Source: Burkholderiales bacterium
Lineage (GTDB): Bacteria > Pseudomonadota > Gammaproteobacteria > Burkholderiales > SG8-41
Assembly: GCA_019634975.1 (NCBI GenBank)
Contig: JAHCAI010000008.1
Span: 1-64,000 of the forward strand
Reading direction: 5' to 3'
Length of the DNA stretch: 64,000 nt
Shown here: one piece after another, positions 40,029 through 48,734 of the stretch
Layout of the letters: the number at the start of each line of letters is the position of its first letter
Numbering within the stretch: the first letter of the stretch is position 1
Position numbers and translations under genes: made by a program
The notes under the pieces: generated by a model
Seen by the model: only the letters and a program-made list of their open reading frames with translations
Database searches by the model: none
What the model was told of the DNA's origin: nothing

Positions 40029-41338
40029 CGTGCAGCCCGGAAGTTGATGTACTTGATCTTGCGGTCCTGTCCCTGCACCCGCGGCACGTCCAGCACCTGG
40101 GCCACGCTGTCCTCGACGATGTCCAGCCCCTGGCACAACAGTTTTTCGTCGATGGTCAACGCCGGCATCAGCTTCAGCACGTCGTCGGCGCCGGAGGTCT
40201 CGATCACCAGTCCGTTCTCGAAACAGCGTTTGGCAATGCGGTCGGCAAGCTTGGGGTCTGCCGAGGCAAGGCCCTGGATCATGCCGCGGCCGCGCACCTC
40301 GAATTCGCCCAGGGGATAGTCGGTGGCGATGTGCTCCAGCCAGTTGCGCATGATGACGCCCTTGCGCCGCACTCCTTCCTGGAAGGCGTCGTCGCTCCAG
40401 TAATGCATCAGCGCCGCGCGCGCGGTGACGAAGGCGAGGTTGTTGCCGCGGAAAGTGCCGTTGTGCGCCCCCGGCTTCCAGACGTCGATTTCGGGCTTCA
40501 GCAGCACCAGCGCCATCGGCAGGCCGTAGGCGCTGATCGACTTCGACAGGGTGACGATGTCGGGCGAGATGCCGGCCTCCTCGAAGCTGAAGAACCTGCC
40601 GGTGCGGCCGCAGCCCATCTGGATGTCGTCAACGATCAGCAGCATGTCGTGGCGGCGGCAGACCTGCTCCAGCGCGCGCAGCCAGGCGAAGCTGGCGACG
40701 TTGACGCCGCCCTCGCCCTGCACGGTCTCGACGATCACCGCCGCGGGATGGTCAATGCCGCTGCTGCGGTCGGAGACCATGCGCTCGAGGTACTCGATGG
40801 TGTCGACGCCCTTGCCGAGATAGCCGTCATAGGGCATGAACGTGGTGTTGTCGAGCGGAGCGCCGGCCGCGCCGCGGTATTTGGCGTTGGCGGTTGCCGC
40901 CAGCGAGGCGCCGCTGACCCCGTGAAAGCCGTGGGTGAAGGAGATGATGTTGCTGCGCCCCTTGACCAGGCGCGCCAGCTTCAGCGACGCCTCCACGGCA
41001 TTGGTGCCGGTGGGACCCGGGAACTGCAGCTTGTAGTTCATGCCACGCGGCTTGAGGATGATGCGGTCAAAGGCCTCCAGCATCTCCTTTTTCGCGACGG
41101 TGGCCATGTCGAGGCCGTGGATGACGCCGTCCGATTCGATGTAATTCAGCAGCTCCTGCTTGATCACCGGGTTGTTGTGCCCGTAGTTGAGGGTGCCGGC
41201 ACCGGCGAAGAAATCGATGTAGCTGTTGTTCGCCTCGTCGATCAGCTTCGACCCCCGCGCCTTGTCGAATATCGTGGGGAAGGAACGGATGTAGCCGCGC
41301 ACCTCCGATTCCATGCGGTCAAATATTTTAAGGTTCAT
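40025..41338 (-). CDS. ectB: diaminobutyrate--2-oxoglutarate transaminase
   Basis: 437 residues, class III PLP aminotransferase making L-2,4-diaminobutyrate from aspartate semialdehyde. DFFAGAGTLNYGHNNP near the N-terminus, VDDIQMGCGRTGRFFSFE, and the PLP lysine in DIVTLSKSISAYGLPMALVL are conserved EctB features. Second gene of the ect operon. Confidence 0.95.
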   Translation of the reverse strand: MNLKIFDRMESEVRGYIRSFPTIFDKARGSKLIDEANNSYIDFFAGAGTLNYGHNNPVIKQELLNYIESDGVIHGLDMATVAKKEMLEAFDRIILKPRGMNYKLQFPGPTGTNAVEASLKLARLVKGRSNIISFTHGFHGVSGASLAATANAKYRGAAGAPLDNTTFMPYDGYLGKGVDTIEYLERMVSDRSSGIDHPAAVIVETVQGEGGVNVASFAWLRALEQVCRRHDMLLIVDDIQMGCGRTGRFFSFEEAGISPDIVTLSKSISAYGLPMALVLLKPEIDVWKPGAHNGTFRGNNLAFVTARAALMHYWSDDAFQEGVRRKGVIMRNWLEHIATDYPLGEFEVRGRGMIQGLASADPKLADRIAKRCFENGLVIETSGADDVLKLMPALTIDEKLLCQGLDIVEDSVAQVLDVPRVQGQDRKIKYINFRAAR

Positions 41339-41375
41339 TTTTTGGCTCTCCTCTGCCCGGTTGGTCCAGTCCGGC

Positions 41376-41903
41376 TCATGTGTTCCATGGGCCGATGCGA
41401 ATCAGCATCTCGGGCTCGTGATGCGGATCCTGGAAGTCCTCCTTGGAAAAAAAGGTGCGCTCGGCGCACCGCGCGTTCAGACGTGTTGCCAGGGTTTCAA
41501 ATACCCGCCGCGAGGCGGCATTCGAAGGGGTCACCGTGGTTTCCAGCCAGCGGCAGCCGGCGAGCGCCGGGCGCGCCAGCAGATGTTCCAGCATGCCCAG
41601 GGCGAGGCCCTGTCCGCGCGCCCGCGGCGCCACCGCGACCTGCCAGACGAAGACCGTGTCAGGCTGTGCCGGCGGGCGGTACGCGGAAATGAAGCCGACA
41701 GGCTCCGCCTCCTGCTCCGCGACCACACAGCTGCCGGCATGGTGGGCACAGAGCAACAGGTAGGCGTACGGGGAATTCAGGTCCAGCGGCGGACATGCGC
41801 GGACGAGCCTGTGGAGGGCTGCGCCGTCGGTAATGCGGGGTTCTCGTAAAAGAGAATTTGACGACGCTGGAGCCACCCGGGATGCAGTGGACAGCGTTTT
41901 CAC
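41376..41903 (-). CDS. ectA: L-2,4-diaminobutyrate acetyltransferase
   Basis: 175 residues, GNAT fold. LDLNSPYAYLLLCAHHAGSCVVAE and the acetyl-CoA loop VAVAPRARGQGLALGMLEHLL are typical EctA, with TTVTPSNAASRRVFETLA following. No ATG is available. GTG at 41903, preceded by an in-frame TTG, is the likely start, and no good Shine-Dalgarno is seen, so start and translation level are uncertain. First gene of ectABCD, about 55 nt after the predicted transcription start. Confidence 0.9.
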   Translation of the reverse strand: MKTLSTASRVAPASSNSLLREPRITDGAALHRLVRACPPLDLNSPYAYLLLCAHHAGSCVVAEQEAEPVGFISAYRPPAQPDTVFVWQVAVAPRARGQGLALGMLEHLLARPALAGCRWLETTVTPSNAASRRVFETLATRLNARCAERTFFSKEDFQDPHHEPEMLIRIGPWNT

Positions 41904-41918
41904 CAATATATCTAATTA

Positions 41919-41952
41919 AAACAATGAGTTAATGGAGTAAATCTAATACTTT
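41919..41952 (+). promoter_or_regulatory. two degenerate AT-rich IHF-like motifs in the ectA leader
   Basis: AAACAATGAGTTA (41919-41931, one mismatch to WATCAANNNNTTR) and AATCTAATACTTT (41940-41952, two mismatches) lie between the predicted start of ectA transcription and its start codon. A third partial copy, ATTCAATAGGTTA, is at 42010-42022. DNA bending near the promoter is possible but unproven. Confidence 0.3.
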
Positions 41953-41955
41953 AGA

Positions 41956-41992
41956 ATCTGTCTATTATAATAGACAGATATCCTCAGGTCAA
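41956..41992 (-). promoter_or_regulatory. ect operon promoter overlapping a 24-bp palindromic operator
   Basis: On the minus strand a TTGACC -35 box (41987-41992) and a TATAAT -10 box (41964-41969) are separated by exactly 17 bp, a near-consensus sigma70 promoter reading into ectA. The -10 box is the centre of a perfect 24-bp palindrome (41956-41979, half-site ATCTGTCTATTA). Repressor binding there would block RNA polymerase. MarR-type EctR regulators are known to bind inverted repeats at ect promoters; no ectR gene is visible in this window. Confidence 0.75.
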
Positions 41993-42126
41993 GCCATATT
42001 ATTATTAATATTCAATAGGTTATAGATTAATTCTGATCGCTGCCGCCTCATTCCGGAATGGTCGGCGTCAGCAGAGGCCGGACGGGTCCGGACCTAAGCT
42101 CTGGCGATGCAGGCTTCGGGTGCCTT

Positions 42127-42678
42127 TCAGTCGCCCAACACCCGGGCACGGATCTCCTGCCGTGCCGGCAAGGCATTCCGCAGCAGCCGGACATGGCGGA
42201 TGCCCGCCTGGTGCAGGCACTGCGACTTGAAATCCGGCGCCGTTGTCAGGGCCGCCGGCGCTTCCGCAGCGAGCAACTCCACGGCCACCAGCGGCTGCAT
42301 GGACTTGCCGCACACCACGAAATCGACGCGATGCAGCGCCAGCTGGCGCCTGCGCTGTTCCTGCTCGGTATCCGTGGTGCCCGCTGGCAGCTCGAGCAGT
42401 TCGGCCAGCGTCACATTGGCCATGATTTCGTGATCCGGCATGCCCTGCTTCAGCAGCAGGTAGACCAGCGTCTGTCCGGCATCCAGCAGGCGCTCGCGCC
42501 GCCGGTAAGCTGCCGAAGCCGGCGCCGGCGTATCAGCCACCTTCGCCGTGCCGACAAGCTGCTGCCAGCGCGCGCCCGAGAGCTCCTCCCGCAGCGCGAC
42601 CTTGCGGCGGTAGTTCCACCACAGTATCGGGATCGCGATGAACGGCGCCAGGATCAGCAGGTACCAGATCGCAACCAT
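42127..42678 (-). CDS. DUF2726-domain membrane-anchored protein
   Basis: 183 residues: an N-terminal transmembrane helix (VAIWYLLILAPFIAIPILWW), then a DUF2726 (nuclease-like) region: RERLLDAGQTLVYLLLKQGMPDHEIMANV, HRVDFVVCGKSMQPLVAVEL and FKSQCLHQAGIRHVRL. The DFVV...AVEL pattern resembles the core of the endonuclease-like DUF2726 fold. Function unknown. GAGGAATATCC precedes the ATG at 42678, supporting it. Confidence 0.75.
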   Translation of the reverse strand: MVAIWYLLILAPFIAIPILWWNYRRKVALREELSGARWQQLVGTAKVADTPAPASAAYRRRERLLDAGQTLVYLLLKQGMPDHEIMANVTLAELLELPAGTTDTEQEQRRRQLALHRVDFVVCGKSMQPLVAVELLAAEAPAALTTAPDFKSQCLHQAGIRHVRLLRNALPARQEIRARVLGD

Positions 42679-42719
42679 GGATATTCCTCGAAGGTTGGCC
42701 TGCCGGCGGCGGCATCCGG

Positions 42720-43040
42720 TCAGGCCGGCGGCAGGCCCCGCTGGCGCAGCCGCCGCCGGTCCAGCCACCAGGCAAACAGCGGCAGCATCAGGAAACCGCC
42801 GGGCATCACCACCAGCAACAGATAGGGGCTCAGCCGCGACAGGCGCCCGAAGTGATGACGCAATTCGGCACGCTCCTCCGGGGTCCAGCGCTGGCCGTTG
42901 CGCTGCTTCATCAGGATCGGCATCAGGCCGCGGGCCTGCTGCAGCTCGCCAACCAGGAATTCCTTTTCACGCTGGGTCAGATTGCGGACTGAATGGTAGC
43001 TGCGGCGGACCTGATAGCTGATGATCTGGAGCGGCGGCAT
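42720..43040 (-). CDS. small LETM1-like membrane-associated protein
   Basis: 106 residues. A basic N-terminus (LTQREKEFLVGELQQARGLM) and a C-terminal segment SRLSPYLLLVVMPGGFLMLPLFAWWLDRRRLRQR with one hydrophobic stretch. The PGG(x)LLLP-like motif recalls the LETM1-domain family of small proteins. Role unknown. Start MPPLQIISYQ at 43040 chosen as the first ATG near homology; it follows soeC by 31 bp and may be cotranscribed. Confidence 0.55.
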   Translation of the reverse strand: MPPLQIISYQVRRSYHSVRNLTQREKEFLVGELQQARGLMPILMKQRNGQRWTPEERAELRHHFGRLSRLSPYLLLVVMPGGFLMLPLFAWWLDRRRLRQRGLPPA

Positions 43041-43071
43041 TGCACTGCGCGGAAAACGGATCCGGAAAGGT

Positions 43072-44010
43072 TCAGGAGACCGCCTGATAATAAAGGTTTT
43101 GCGGATGATTTGCCTGGGCGAAGAAAAACCAGCGCTCGGCCACCAGTCCCGCATACTGGACCGCGAAGGCCGCCGCTAGCAGTGCCGGCGAACCCGCCGC
43201 CGTGGCGCCCGCCAGCAGTGCCAGGGGCAGCAGGAAAGCCCCGGCGATGAACAGCCATTTCACCGAGCGCAGAGTGCCCGGCGCGCGTCCGTGAAAAAAC
43301 TCGCGGGTGTTGAAGGAGCCGCCCATGAACCCCTGCGCCTTCTGCACGATGCGGGGATGCTTGATGCCGATCGCCGTCTGCAGGTTCGAGCGGGGTTTCA
43401 GCCGAGCATTGCGCCACAGCGATGCCGACCGCGCCGCGAGCCCGCTCAGCGTGAATGCGAACGCCCAGGCGGCAAGCTCCTGCACATTCGGCTCGCCGCG
43501 CAGGGCGGCCAGCGCCGCGGCCAGGGTCACGCCGGAGGCACAACCCAGCAGCACGAAGTTGACCAGGGTGAGCGGCGTCGCCCATTCCTGGAGGAACTTG
43601 ATGCAGGCGTAGATCATCGCCGTGCACAGGAACAGCAGCAGGCACAGCGCGGCGCCGGCAACCCCGATCAGCAGGGTGCCCGGCCAGCCCTGCCAGTGCG
43701 CCCAGCCCCAAGCCGCCGCTGCGGCCATGAAGGCCGGCAGCACGATTACTTCGCGCGACAGCCAGGACGTCCGCCACATTGCCGCGGCGCGCCACGCGCG
43801 CTCGGGATGGCCGAGGTGGAAAAACGATGCCAGCAGCCCGGCAGCGAGCAGCAGCACGACGATCGCGGCGCCCAGCGGATAGAAGGCCGCCGAGGGCGCC
43901 TCGAGCAGGCCGGCCGCAACCCTCGCCTCGATCACGAAGAGCGCGAGAAAAAGGCCCTGCCCGGTGCCGAGCAGCGTGGTCAGGAAAATGACGGAGAAAG
44001 CCGGATTCAT
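43072..44010 (-). CDS. soeC: DmsC/SoeC-type membrane anchor subunit
   Basis: 312 residues with about eight transmembrane helices (for example VIFLTTLLGTGQGLFLALFVI). SFFHLGHPERAWRAAAMWRTSWLSREV is the DmsC-family signature for the quinone-interacting anchor. It binds the Fe-S subunit and passes electrons to or from quinone. Third gene of the molybdoenzyme operon. In SoeABC the anchor takes electrons from sulfite into the quinone pool. Confidence 0.8.
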   Translation of the reverse strand: MNPAFSVIFLTTLLGTGQGLFLALFVIEARVAAGLLEAPSAAFYPLGAAIVVLLLAAGLLASFFHLGHPERAWRAAAMWRTSWLSREVIVLPAFMAAAAAWGWAHWQGWPGTLLIGVAGAALCLLLFLCTAMIYACIKFLQEWATPLTLVNFVLLGCASGVTLAAALAALRGEPNVQELAAWAFAFTLSGLAARSASLWRNARLKPRSNLQTAIGIKHPRIVQKAQGFMGGSFNTREFFHGRAPGTLRSVKWLFIAGAFLLPLALLAGATAAGSPALLAAAFAVQYAGLVAERWFFFAQANHPQNLYYQAVS

Positions 44011-44138
44011 GATCAGTTCAGCGCAGAACTAAAAGTGCAGGGTGCAGAACACAAAACTGCGGATGTCCGGGCTTTACCCTCGTCATCCGCTCGCCCGCGC
44101 TTTCCATCTTGCATTTTTCACTTTGCATTTTGCACCGC

Positions 44139-44870
44139 CTACCAAGAGGTCACGTCATCCAGCGAAGGATCACGCACGCCGGGCTTGGGCAGGCGGCCGT
44201 CGATCTTCAGCGGGTTGTCGGCGCGCTCCAGTTCATCCTCGTGGATGCGCATCTCGGTCTTGCGCCGCGGCAGGTAATGGTTTGCGGGCTGGGTGCCCCA
44301 CTCCGGCATCAGCGTGTAGCCCGCGGCCTCGCGGATCGCCTTCGACACCACCGACTCTTCGTCATGGATGTCGCCGTAGAGCCGCGCGCTGGTCGGGCAG
44401 GCCAGCACGCAGGCCGGCTTGCGCTCGGACTCCGGCAGTTTCTCGTCATACAGGCGGTCGACGCAGAGCGTGCATTTCTTCATCACCTTCTGGTGCTCGT
44501 CGAGCTCGCGCACACCGTAGGGACAGGCCCAGGAACAGTATTTGCAGCCGATGCACTTGTCGTAGTCGACCAGCACGATGCCGTCTTCCGGCCGCTTGTA
44601 GCTGGCACCGGTCGGGCACACCGGCACGCAGGGTGGGTCCTCGCAATGCAGGCAGGATTTCGGGAAATGCACGGTCTGCGTCAGCGGGAACTCGCCCACC
44701 TCGAAGGTCTGCACGCGGTTGAAAAAGGTGCCGGTCGGGTCGCGGTCGTAAGGATTGTCGTCGGACATGAAACCCGCCGCGCCCGAAGTGTTCCACTCCT
44801 TGCAGCTGGTCACGCAGGCATGGCAGCCGACGCAGACGTTGAGGTCGATGACCAACGCGAGCTGGGTCAT
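44139..44870 (-). CDS. soeB: DmsB/SoeB-type 4Fe-4S electron-transfer subunit
   Basis: 243 residues with four cysteine clusters for [4Fe-4S] centres: CVGCHACVTSC, CLHCEDPPCVPVCP, CIGCKYCSWACP and KCTLCVDRLY...CVLACP. No signal peptide is present, consistent with a cytoplasmic enzyme. The ATG at 44870 is chosen because GAGGGA is properly spaced from it; an upstream ATG at 44879 is too close to the ribosome site. Confidence 0.85.
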   Translation of the reverse strand: MTQLALVIDLNVCVGCHACVTSCKEWNTSGAAGFMSDDNPYDRDPTGTFFNRVQTFEVGEFPLTQTVHFPKSCLHCEDPPCVPVCPTGASYKRPEDGIVLVDYDKCIGCKYCSWACPYGVRELDEHQKVMKKCTLCVDRLYDEKLPESERKPACVLACPTSARLYGDIHDEESVVSKAIREAAGYTLMPEWGTQPANHYLPRRKTEMRIHEDELERADNPLKIDGRLPKPGVRDPSLDDVTSW

Positions 44871-44930
44871 AGCGAGCATTCCCTCTTAGTGAGCTTGGTC
44901 ATCGCGCGCGCTCCTGCTTGTCGAGCCGGG

Positions 44931-47822
44931 TCATTTGAATTCCCCCTTCCCGGCGACAAAGGCCTGCCACAGTTTTCTCACGGCGGCGGTTCCGGGCGCG
45001 GCAGGCAGCGGCGCGAACTGCGGCGAAGTCTCCGCCGGCTCCCCGGCGCCGGCCTTGCGGATGCGCACGCGCACATCGTACCAGCCTGCCTGCCCGGTCA
45101 CCGGATCGGAATTGGACATGCGCCTGCCCTCGGCGGCCGGCAGCTCTTCGGCAATCACGTGGTTCAGCAGGAATCCGCGCTGCGCCTCGTTTGCGTCCGG
45201 CGCAAGCGCCCAGGCCCCCCGCGCCTTGCCGATCGCATTCCAGGTCCACACCGTGCCCGGTTCCACCGCCTCGCTGACCCGGCACTGGCAGCGCACCTTG
45301 CCATGCATCGATTCGACCCAGATCCAGTCGTCGTCGGCAATGCCCAGGGAGGATGCCGTTTTTTCGTTTATAAACAAATAGTTATGAGTATGTATCTGGC
45401 GCAGCCAAGCATTCTGCGAATCCCAGGAGTGATACATCGCCATCGGGCGCTGGGTGATCGCGGCGAAGGGATATTGCGCGACGTCCGTAGCCTGCACCTC
45501 CAGCGGTGCGTAGTAAAACGGCAGTGGATCGCAGTACGTCGCCAGCCGTTCGCGCAGATGTTCCGGCGGCCGCCGCTGCGACGGCCCGCGGCCCTCGGCA
45601 GCCATGCGGAATTTCTGCAGCACCTCGGAATAAATCTGGATCACGATCGGATCGGTGTAGCGCCGCAGGCGCGTGCGCTGCGCCCATTCGTGATAGCCCT
45701 GGTTCCAGTTGCGCATGTACTGGTACGAGCGCGGCAGCACATGATGGTATACGCAGTTGTTCTTTTGGTACATCTCCCACTGCCGCGGATTGGGTTCGCC
45801 GACCATCGCCTTCTCGCCGCCGCGGCCGCGCCAGCCGGAGAGGAAACCGATCCCCGAGCCCGGCTCGGTCTCGAAATTGACAATGAAATCCGGATAGTCG
45901 CGGTACTTGCGCGTGCCATCCTGGTGCACAAAGGCCGGCAGCCTGAGGCGCGTGCCGAGCTCGATCAGCACCTCCTGGAAGGGCTTGCACTCGCCCTTCG
46001 GCGGCAGCACCGGGATGCGCACCGAGTCCACCGGCCCGTCGAACTCCGAAATCGGCCGGTCGAGCATGGACATCACGTCGTGGCGTTCGAGATAGGTGGT
46101 GTCCGGCAGCACAAGGTCGGCGAAGGCGGTCATCTCCGACTGGAAAGCGTCGCAGACGATCAGGAACGGTATTTTGTATTCACCCTTTTCGTCTCGGTCG
46201 TTGAGCATCTTTCGCACTTCGACGGTGTTCATCGTCGAATTCCAGGCCATGTTGGCCATGAAAATCATCAGCGTGTCGATGCGGTACGGATCACCGCGCC
46301 AGGCATTGGTGATGACGTTGTGCATCATGCCGTGCACCGCCAGCGGATACTCCCAGGAAAAGGCCTTGTCGACCCGCAACGGGCTTCCATCGGCATCCAC
46401 GCTGAGATCATCCGGTCCCGCCGGCCACCCCAGCGCAAGCCCGGCCAGCGGCGTATCCGGGCGCACCGCCTCCGGCCCCTTCGGCGGCTTCGCCATCGGC
46501 GGAATTGCCCGCGGGAAAGGCGCCTTGTGGCGGAAACCGCCGGGCCGGTCGATGGTGCCCAGCACCGACATCAGCACCGCGAGCGAGCGCACCGTCTGGA
46601 AACCGTTGGAATGCGCCGCCAACCCGCGCATCGCATGAAAGGCCACCGGGTTGCCAGTGACAGTGTCATGTTCCTGCCCCCAGGAATCGGTCCAGGCAAT
46701 CGGCAACTCGATCCTCTGGTCGCGCGCGGTGATGCCCATCTCATGCGCGAGACGGCGGATGCGGGCTGCCGGAATACCGGTGACACCTTCCGCCCACTCC
46801 GGCGTGTATTCCCTGACCCGCTCCAGCAGCAGCTGGAAGGCCGGCTTCACCGGCGTGCCGTCGGCGAGCCGGTATTCGCCGAGCAGTGCCGGATCGGCGC
46901 CCGGCGTATGGTTGGGCACCGCGCTGCCGCTGTGGCGGTCCCACCACAGCTGGTCGTGGCGGTGGTCCGGATTGTCGCCGCGGGGAGCACCGTCCGAGCG
47001 CACCGTGGTGCCCTGCTGCGGGCTCGCCGGATCAACATTGACCAGATAACCGGCGTTGCTGTAGCGCGCAAGGAAGGCGCGGTCATAGAGGCCGGTATTG
47101 AGGATCTCGTGCGTCAGCGCCAGCAGCAATGCGCCGTCGGTGCCGGGGCGGATCGGCACCCATTCATCGGCGATTGCCGAGTAGCCGGTGCGCACCGGAT
47201 TGACTGAAATGAAACGGCCGCCGCGGCGCTTGAACTTCGAAATCGCGATTTTCAGCGGATTTGAATGATGGTCTTCCGCGGTGCCGATCATCACGAACAG
47301 TTTCGCGCGATCAAGGTCGGGGCCGCCGAATTCCCAGAAGCTGCCGCCGATGGTGTAGATCATGCCGGCGGCCATGTTGACCGAGCAGAAGCCGCCGTGC
47401 GCCGCATAGTTCGGCGTGCCGAACTGGCGCGCGAACATCCCGGTCAGCGCCTGCATCTGGTCGCGGCCGGTGAACAGCGCGAACTTCTTCGGGTCCGTCG
47501 AACGGATCCTGCGCAGGCGTTCCTCCATCATCGAGAAGGCCTCGTCCCAGCCGATCGGCTCGAACTCGCCGGCGCCGCGCTCGGCGCCCGGCTTGCGCCG
47601 CAGCGGCCGGGTCAACCGCGCCGGCGAGTACTGCTTCATGATCCCCGAGGCGCCCTTGGCGCAGATCACCCCCCTGTTCAGCGGATGTTCCGGATTGCCT
47701 TCGATGTAGCGGACTTCGCCGTTCTTCAGGTGCACCCGGATGCCGCAGCGGCAGGCGCACATGTAGCAGGTGGTGTTGCGGGTTTCGGCGGCTACGGGAG
47801 GACTTTCGAGGGGGGCATTCAT
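44931..47822 (-). CDS. soeA: SoeA-type molybdopterin oxidoreductase, probable cytoplasmic sulfite dehydrogenase subunit
   Basis: 963 residues of the DMSO-reductase superfamily. The N-terminal Fe-S cysteines are in TTCYMCACRCGI with a later Cys in GVICAKGASG; AHGGFCSVNMAA and NPVRTGYSAIADEWVPIRPG follow. No twin-arginine signal, so cytoplasmic. With the DmsB- and DmsC-like partners this matches SoeABC, which oxidises sulfite to sulfate using quinone. Other family substrates cannot be excluded. A short AT-rich patch with an IHF-like motif (45372-45384) lies within the coding sequence (THNYLFINEKTAS). Confidence 0.75.
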   Translation of the reverse strand: MNAPLESPPVAAETRNTTCYMCACRCGIRVHLKNGEVRYIEGNPEHPLNRGVICAKGASGIMKQYSPARLTRPLRRKPGAERGAGEFEPIGWDEAFSMMEERLRRIRSTDPKKFALFTGRDQMQALTGMFARQFGTPNYAAHGGFCSVNMAAGMIYTIGGSFWEFGGPDLDRAKLFVMIGTAEDHHSNPLKIAISKFKRRGGRFISVNPVRTGYSAIADEWVPIRPGTDGALLLALTHEILNTGLYDRAFLARYSNAGYLVNVDPASPQQGTTVRSDGAPRGDNPDHRHDQLWWDRHSGSAVPNHTPGADPALLGEYRLADGTPVKPAFQLLLERVREYTPEWAEGVTGIPAARIRRLAHEMGITARDQRIELPIAWTDSWGQEHDTVTGNPVAFHAMRGLAAHSNGFQTVRSLAVLMSVLGTIDRPGGFRHKAPFPRAIPPMAKPPKGPEAVRPDTPLAGLALGWPAGPDDLSVDADGSPLRVDKAFSWEYPLAVHGMMHNVITNAWRGDPYRIDTLMIFMANMAWNSTMNTVEVRKMLNDRDEKGEYKIPFLIVCDAFQSEMTAFADLVLPDTTYLERHDVMSMLDRPISEFDGPVDSVRIPVLPPKGECKPFQEVLIELGTRLRLPAFVHQDGTRKYRDYPDFIVNFETEPGSGIGFLSGWRGRGGEKAMVGEPNPRQWEMYQKNNCVYHHVLPRSYQYMRNWNQGYHEWAQRTRLRRYTDPIVIQIYSEVLQKFRMAAEGRGPSQRRPPEHLRERLATYCDPLPFYYAPLEVQATDVAQYPFAAITQRPMAMYHSWDSQNAWLRQIHTHNYLFINEKTASSLGIADDDWIWVESMHGKVRCQCRVSEAVEPGTVWTWNAIGKARGAWALAPDANEAQRGFLLNHVIAEELPAAEGRRMSNSDPVTGQAGWYDVRVRIRKAGAGEPAETSPQFAPLPAAPGTAAVRKLWQAFVAGKGEFK
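45372..45384 (+). promoter_or_regulatory. AT-rich IHF-like motif inside soeA (one mismatch)
   Basis: AAACAAATAGTTA, with flanking TTTATA, lies within the soeA coding region, where codons THNYLFINE are unusually AT-rich for this gene. It shares the ATAGTTA half with intergenic copies at 38631 and 54709, suggesting the motif has been tolerated inside a gene. Confidence 0.3.
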
Positions 47823-47891
47823 GGCACTGACGTCCCTTTCTGACCGATCACCGATTGTAGGCGCGACTGCTTCCGACCTGAGTCGAAATTT

Positions 47892-47922
47892 CTTATGAGC
47901 CCATGACTTATGAGCGCATAAG
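47892..47922. promoter_or_regulatory. direct and inverted repeats upstream of soeA
   Basis: CTTATGAGC occurs twice with a 15-bp period (47892-47900 and 47907-47915). The second copy is part of an inverted repeat CTTATG-AGCG-CATAAG (47907-47922). The block lies about 70-100 bp before the soeA start and just beyond the LOG-family stop, so it is a candidate operator for the soe operon. No regulator gene is adjacent. Confidence 0.45.
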
Positions 47923-47931
47923 CGGTGGGGA

Positions 47932-48513
47932 TCAGGCCGGCTTGCGGTCCATCCACTTGCTGACCTCGGGCATTGTCCACGCACGCAGCCGCGCGACCAG
48001 CCGTGCGGCGTCGTCCTCGACAACGATCATGTCGCGGTGCTCGGCGCGGATGAAACGCTCCGCCACCGCATGGTTCAGGAAATCGCAGAGTCCGTCGTAA
48101 AAGCCGGCAACATTGAACAGCGCGCAGGCCTTGCGCTGCATGCCCAGCTGGTTGAGCGTGATCATCTCGAACATTTCATCGAGGGTGCCCATCCCGCCCG
48201 GCAGTGCGACAAAGGCGTCGGACATTTCCGCCATCATGACCTTGCGCTCATGCATCGACTCGACGACATGCAGCTCGGTGAGCCCCGTATGCACCACCTC
48301 GCGCTCGAGCAGCTTGCGCGGCGTGACGCCGGTGACATGCGCCCCCGCCGCCAGCGCCGCTTCCGCCACCACGCCCATCAGCCCGATGTTGCCGCCGCCG
48401 AACACGATGCGGATCCCGGACAACGCCAGGGCCTGCACCAGATCGCGGGTCGCTTCGGCATACACCGCCTCGCGGCCGGTATTGGAACCACAGAAAATGC
48501 AGACGCTTTGCAT
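47932..48513 (-). CDS. LOG-family cytokinin-activating-type phosphoribohydrolase (TIGR00730)
   Basis: 193 residues, Rossmann-like. The diagnostic LPGGMGTLDEMFEMITLNQLG (PGGxGTxxE) and RIVFGGGNIGLMGVVAEAAL are present. Members hydrolyse nucleoside 5'-monophosphates to base plus ribose 5-phosphate (Lonely guy family). ATG at 48513 fits homology. The gene is read towards soeA but lies upstream of its regulatory block. Confidence 0.87.
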   Translation of the reverse strand: MQSVCIFCGSNTGREAVYAEATRDLVQALALSGIRIVFGGGNIGLMGVVAEAALAAGAHVTGVTPRKLLEREVVHTGLTELHVVESMHERKVMMAEMSDAFVALPGGMGTLDEMFEMITLNQLGMQRKACALFNVAGFYDGLCDFLNHAVAERFIRAEHRDMIVVEDDAARLVARLRAWTMPEVSKWMDRKPA

Positions 48514-48664
48514 GGCAGGCGGATCTCCCGGATCGATGTGTTGCGGATGCACGATTCTAGTGCATCGCCTGTAGCCCCGCCGCCCGAAAAATGTTTAATC
48601 CTTAACCCCCAACCCGCCGCCGCTGCGTTTACAGCCACAGCGCCCAACCCTTGCGAGCTTGTCA

Positions 48665-48694
48665 CCCTCTCCCCGCCGATTGGCGGGGAGAGGG
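48665..48694. repeat. 13-bp-stem palindromic repeat
   Basis: CCCTCTCCCCGCC / GGCGGGGAGAGGG with a GATT loop, flanked by CAC and a GGGGTGAGGGG tail. This form is common in beta- and gammaproteobacterial intergenic regions. It lies 40 bp upstream of the DUF4139 gene. Nothing shows function here. Confidence 0.7.
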
Positions 48695-48734
48695 CCGGGG
48701 TGAGGGGCCTCACAGAACAAACAAAGGAACCCAC

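Noticed and set aside
44109..47207. 1000-codon open frame antisense to the molybdoenzyme genes
   Set aside because: Same reason: low-complexity Arg/His/Gly-rich translation, while the opposite strand carries intact Fe-S and molybdopterin motifs.
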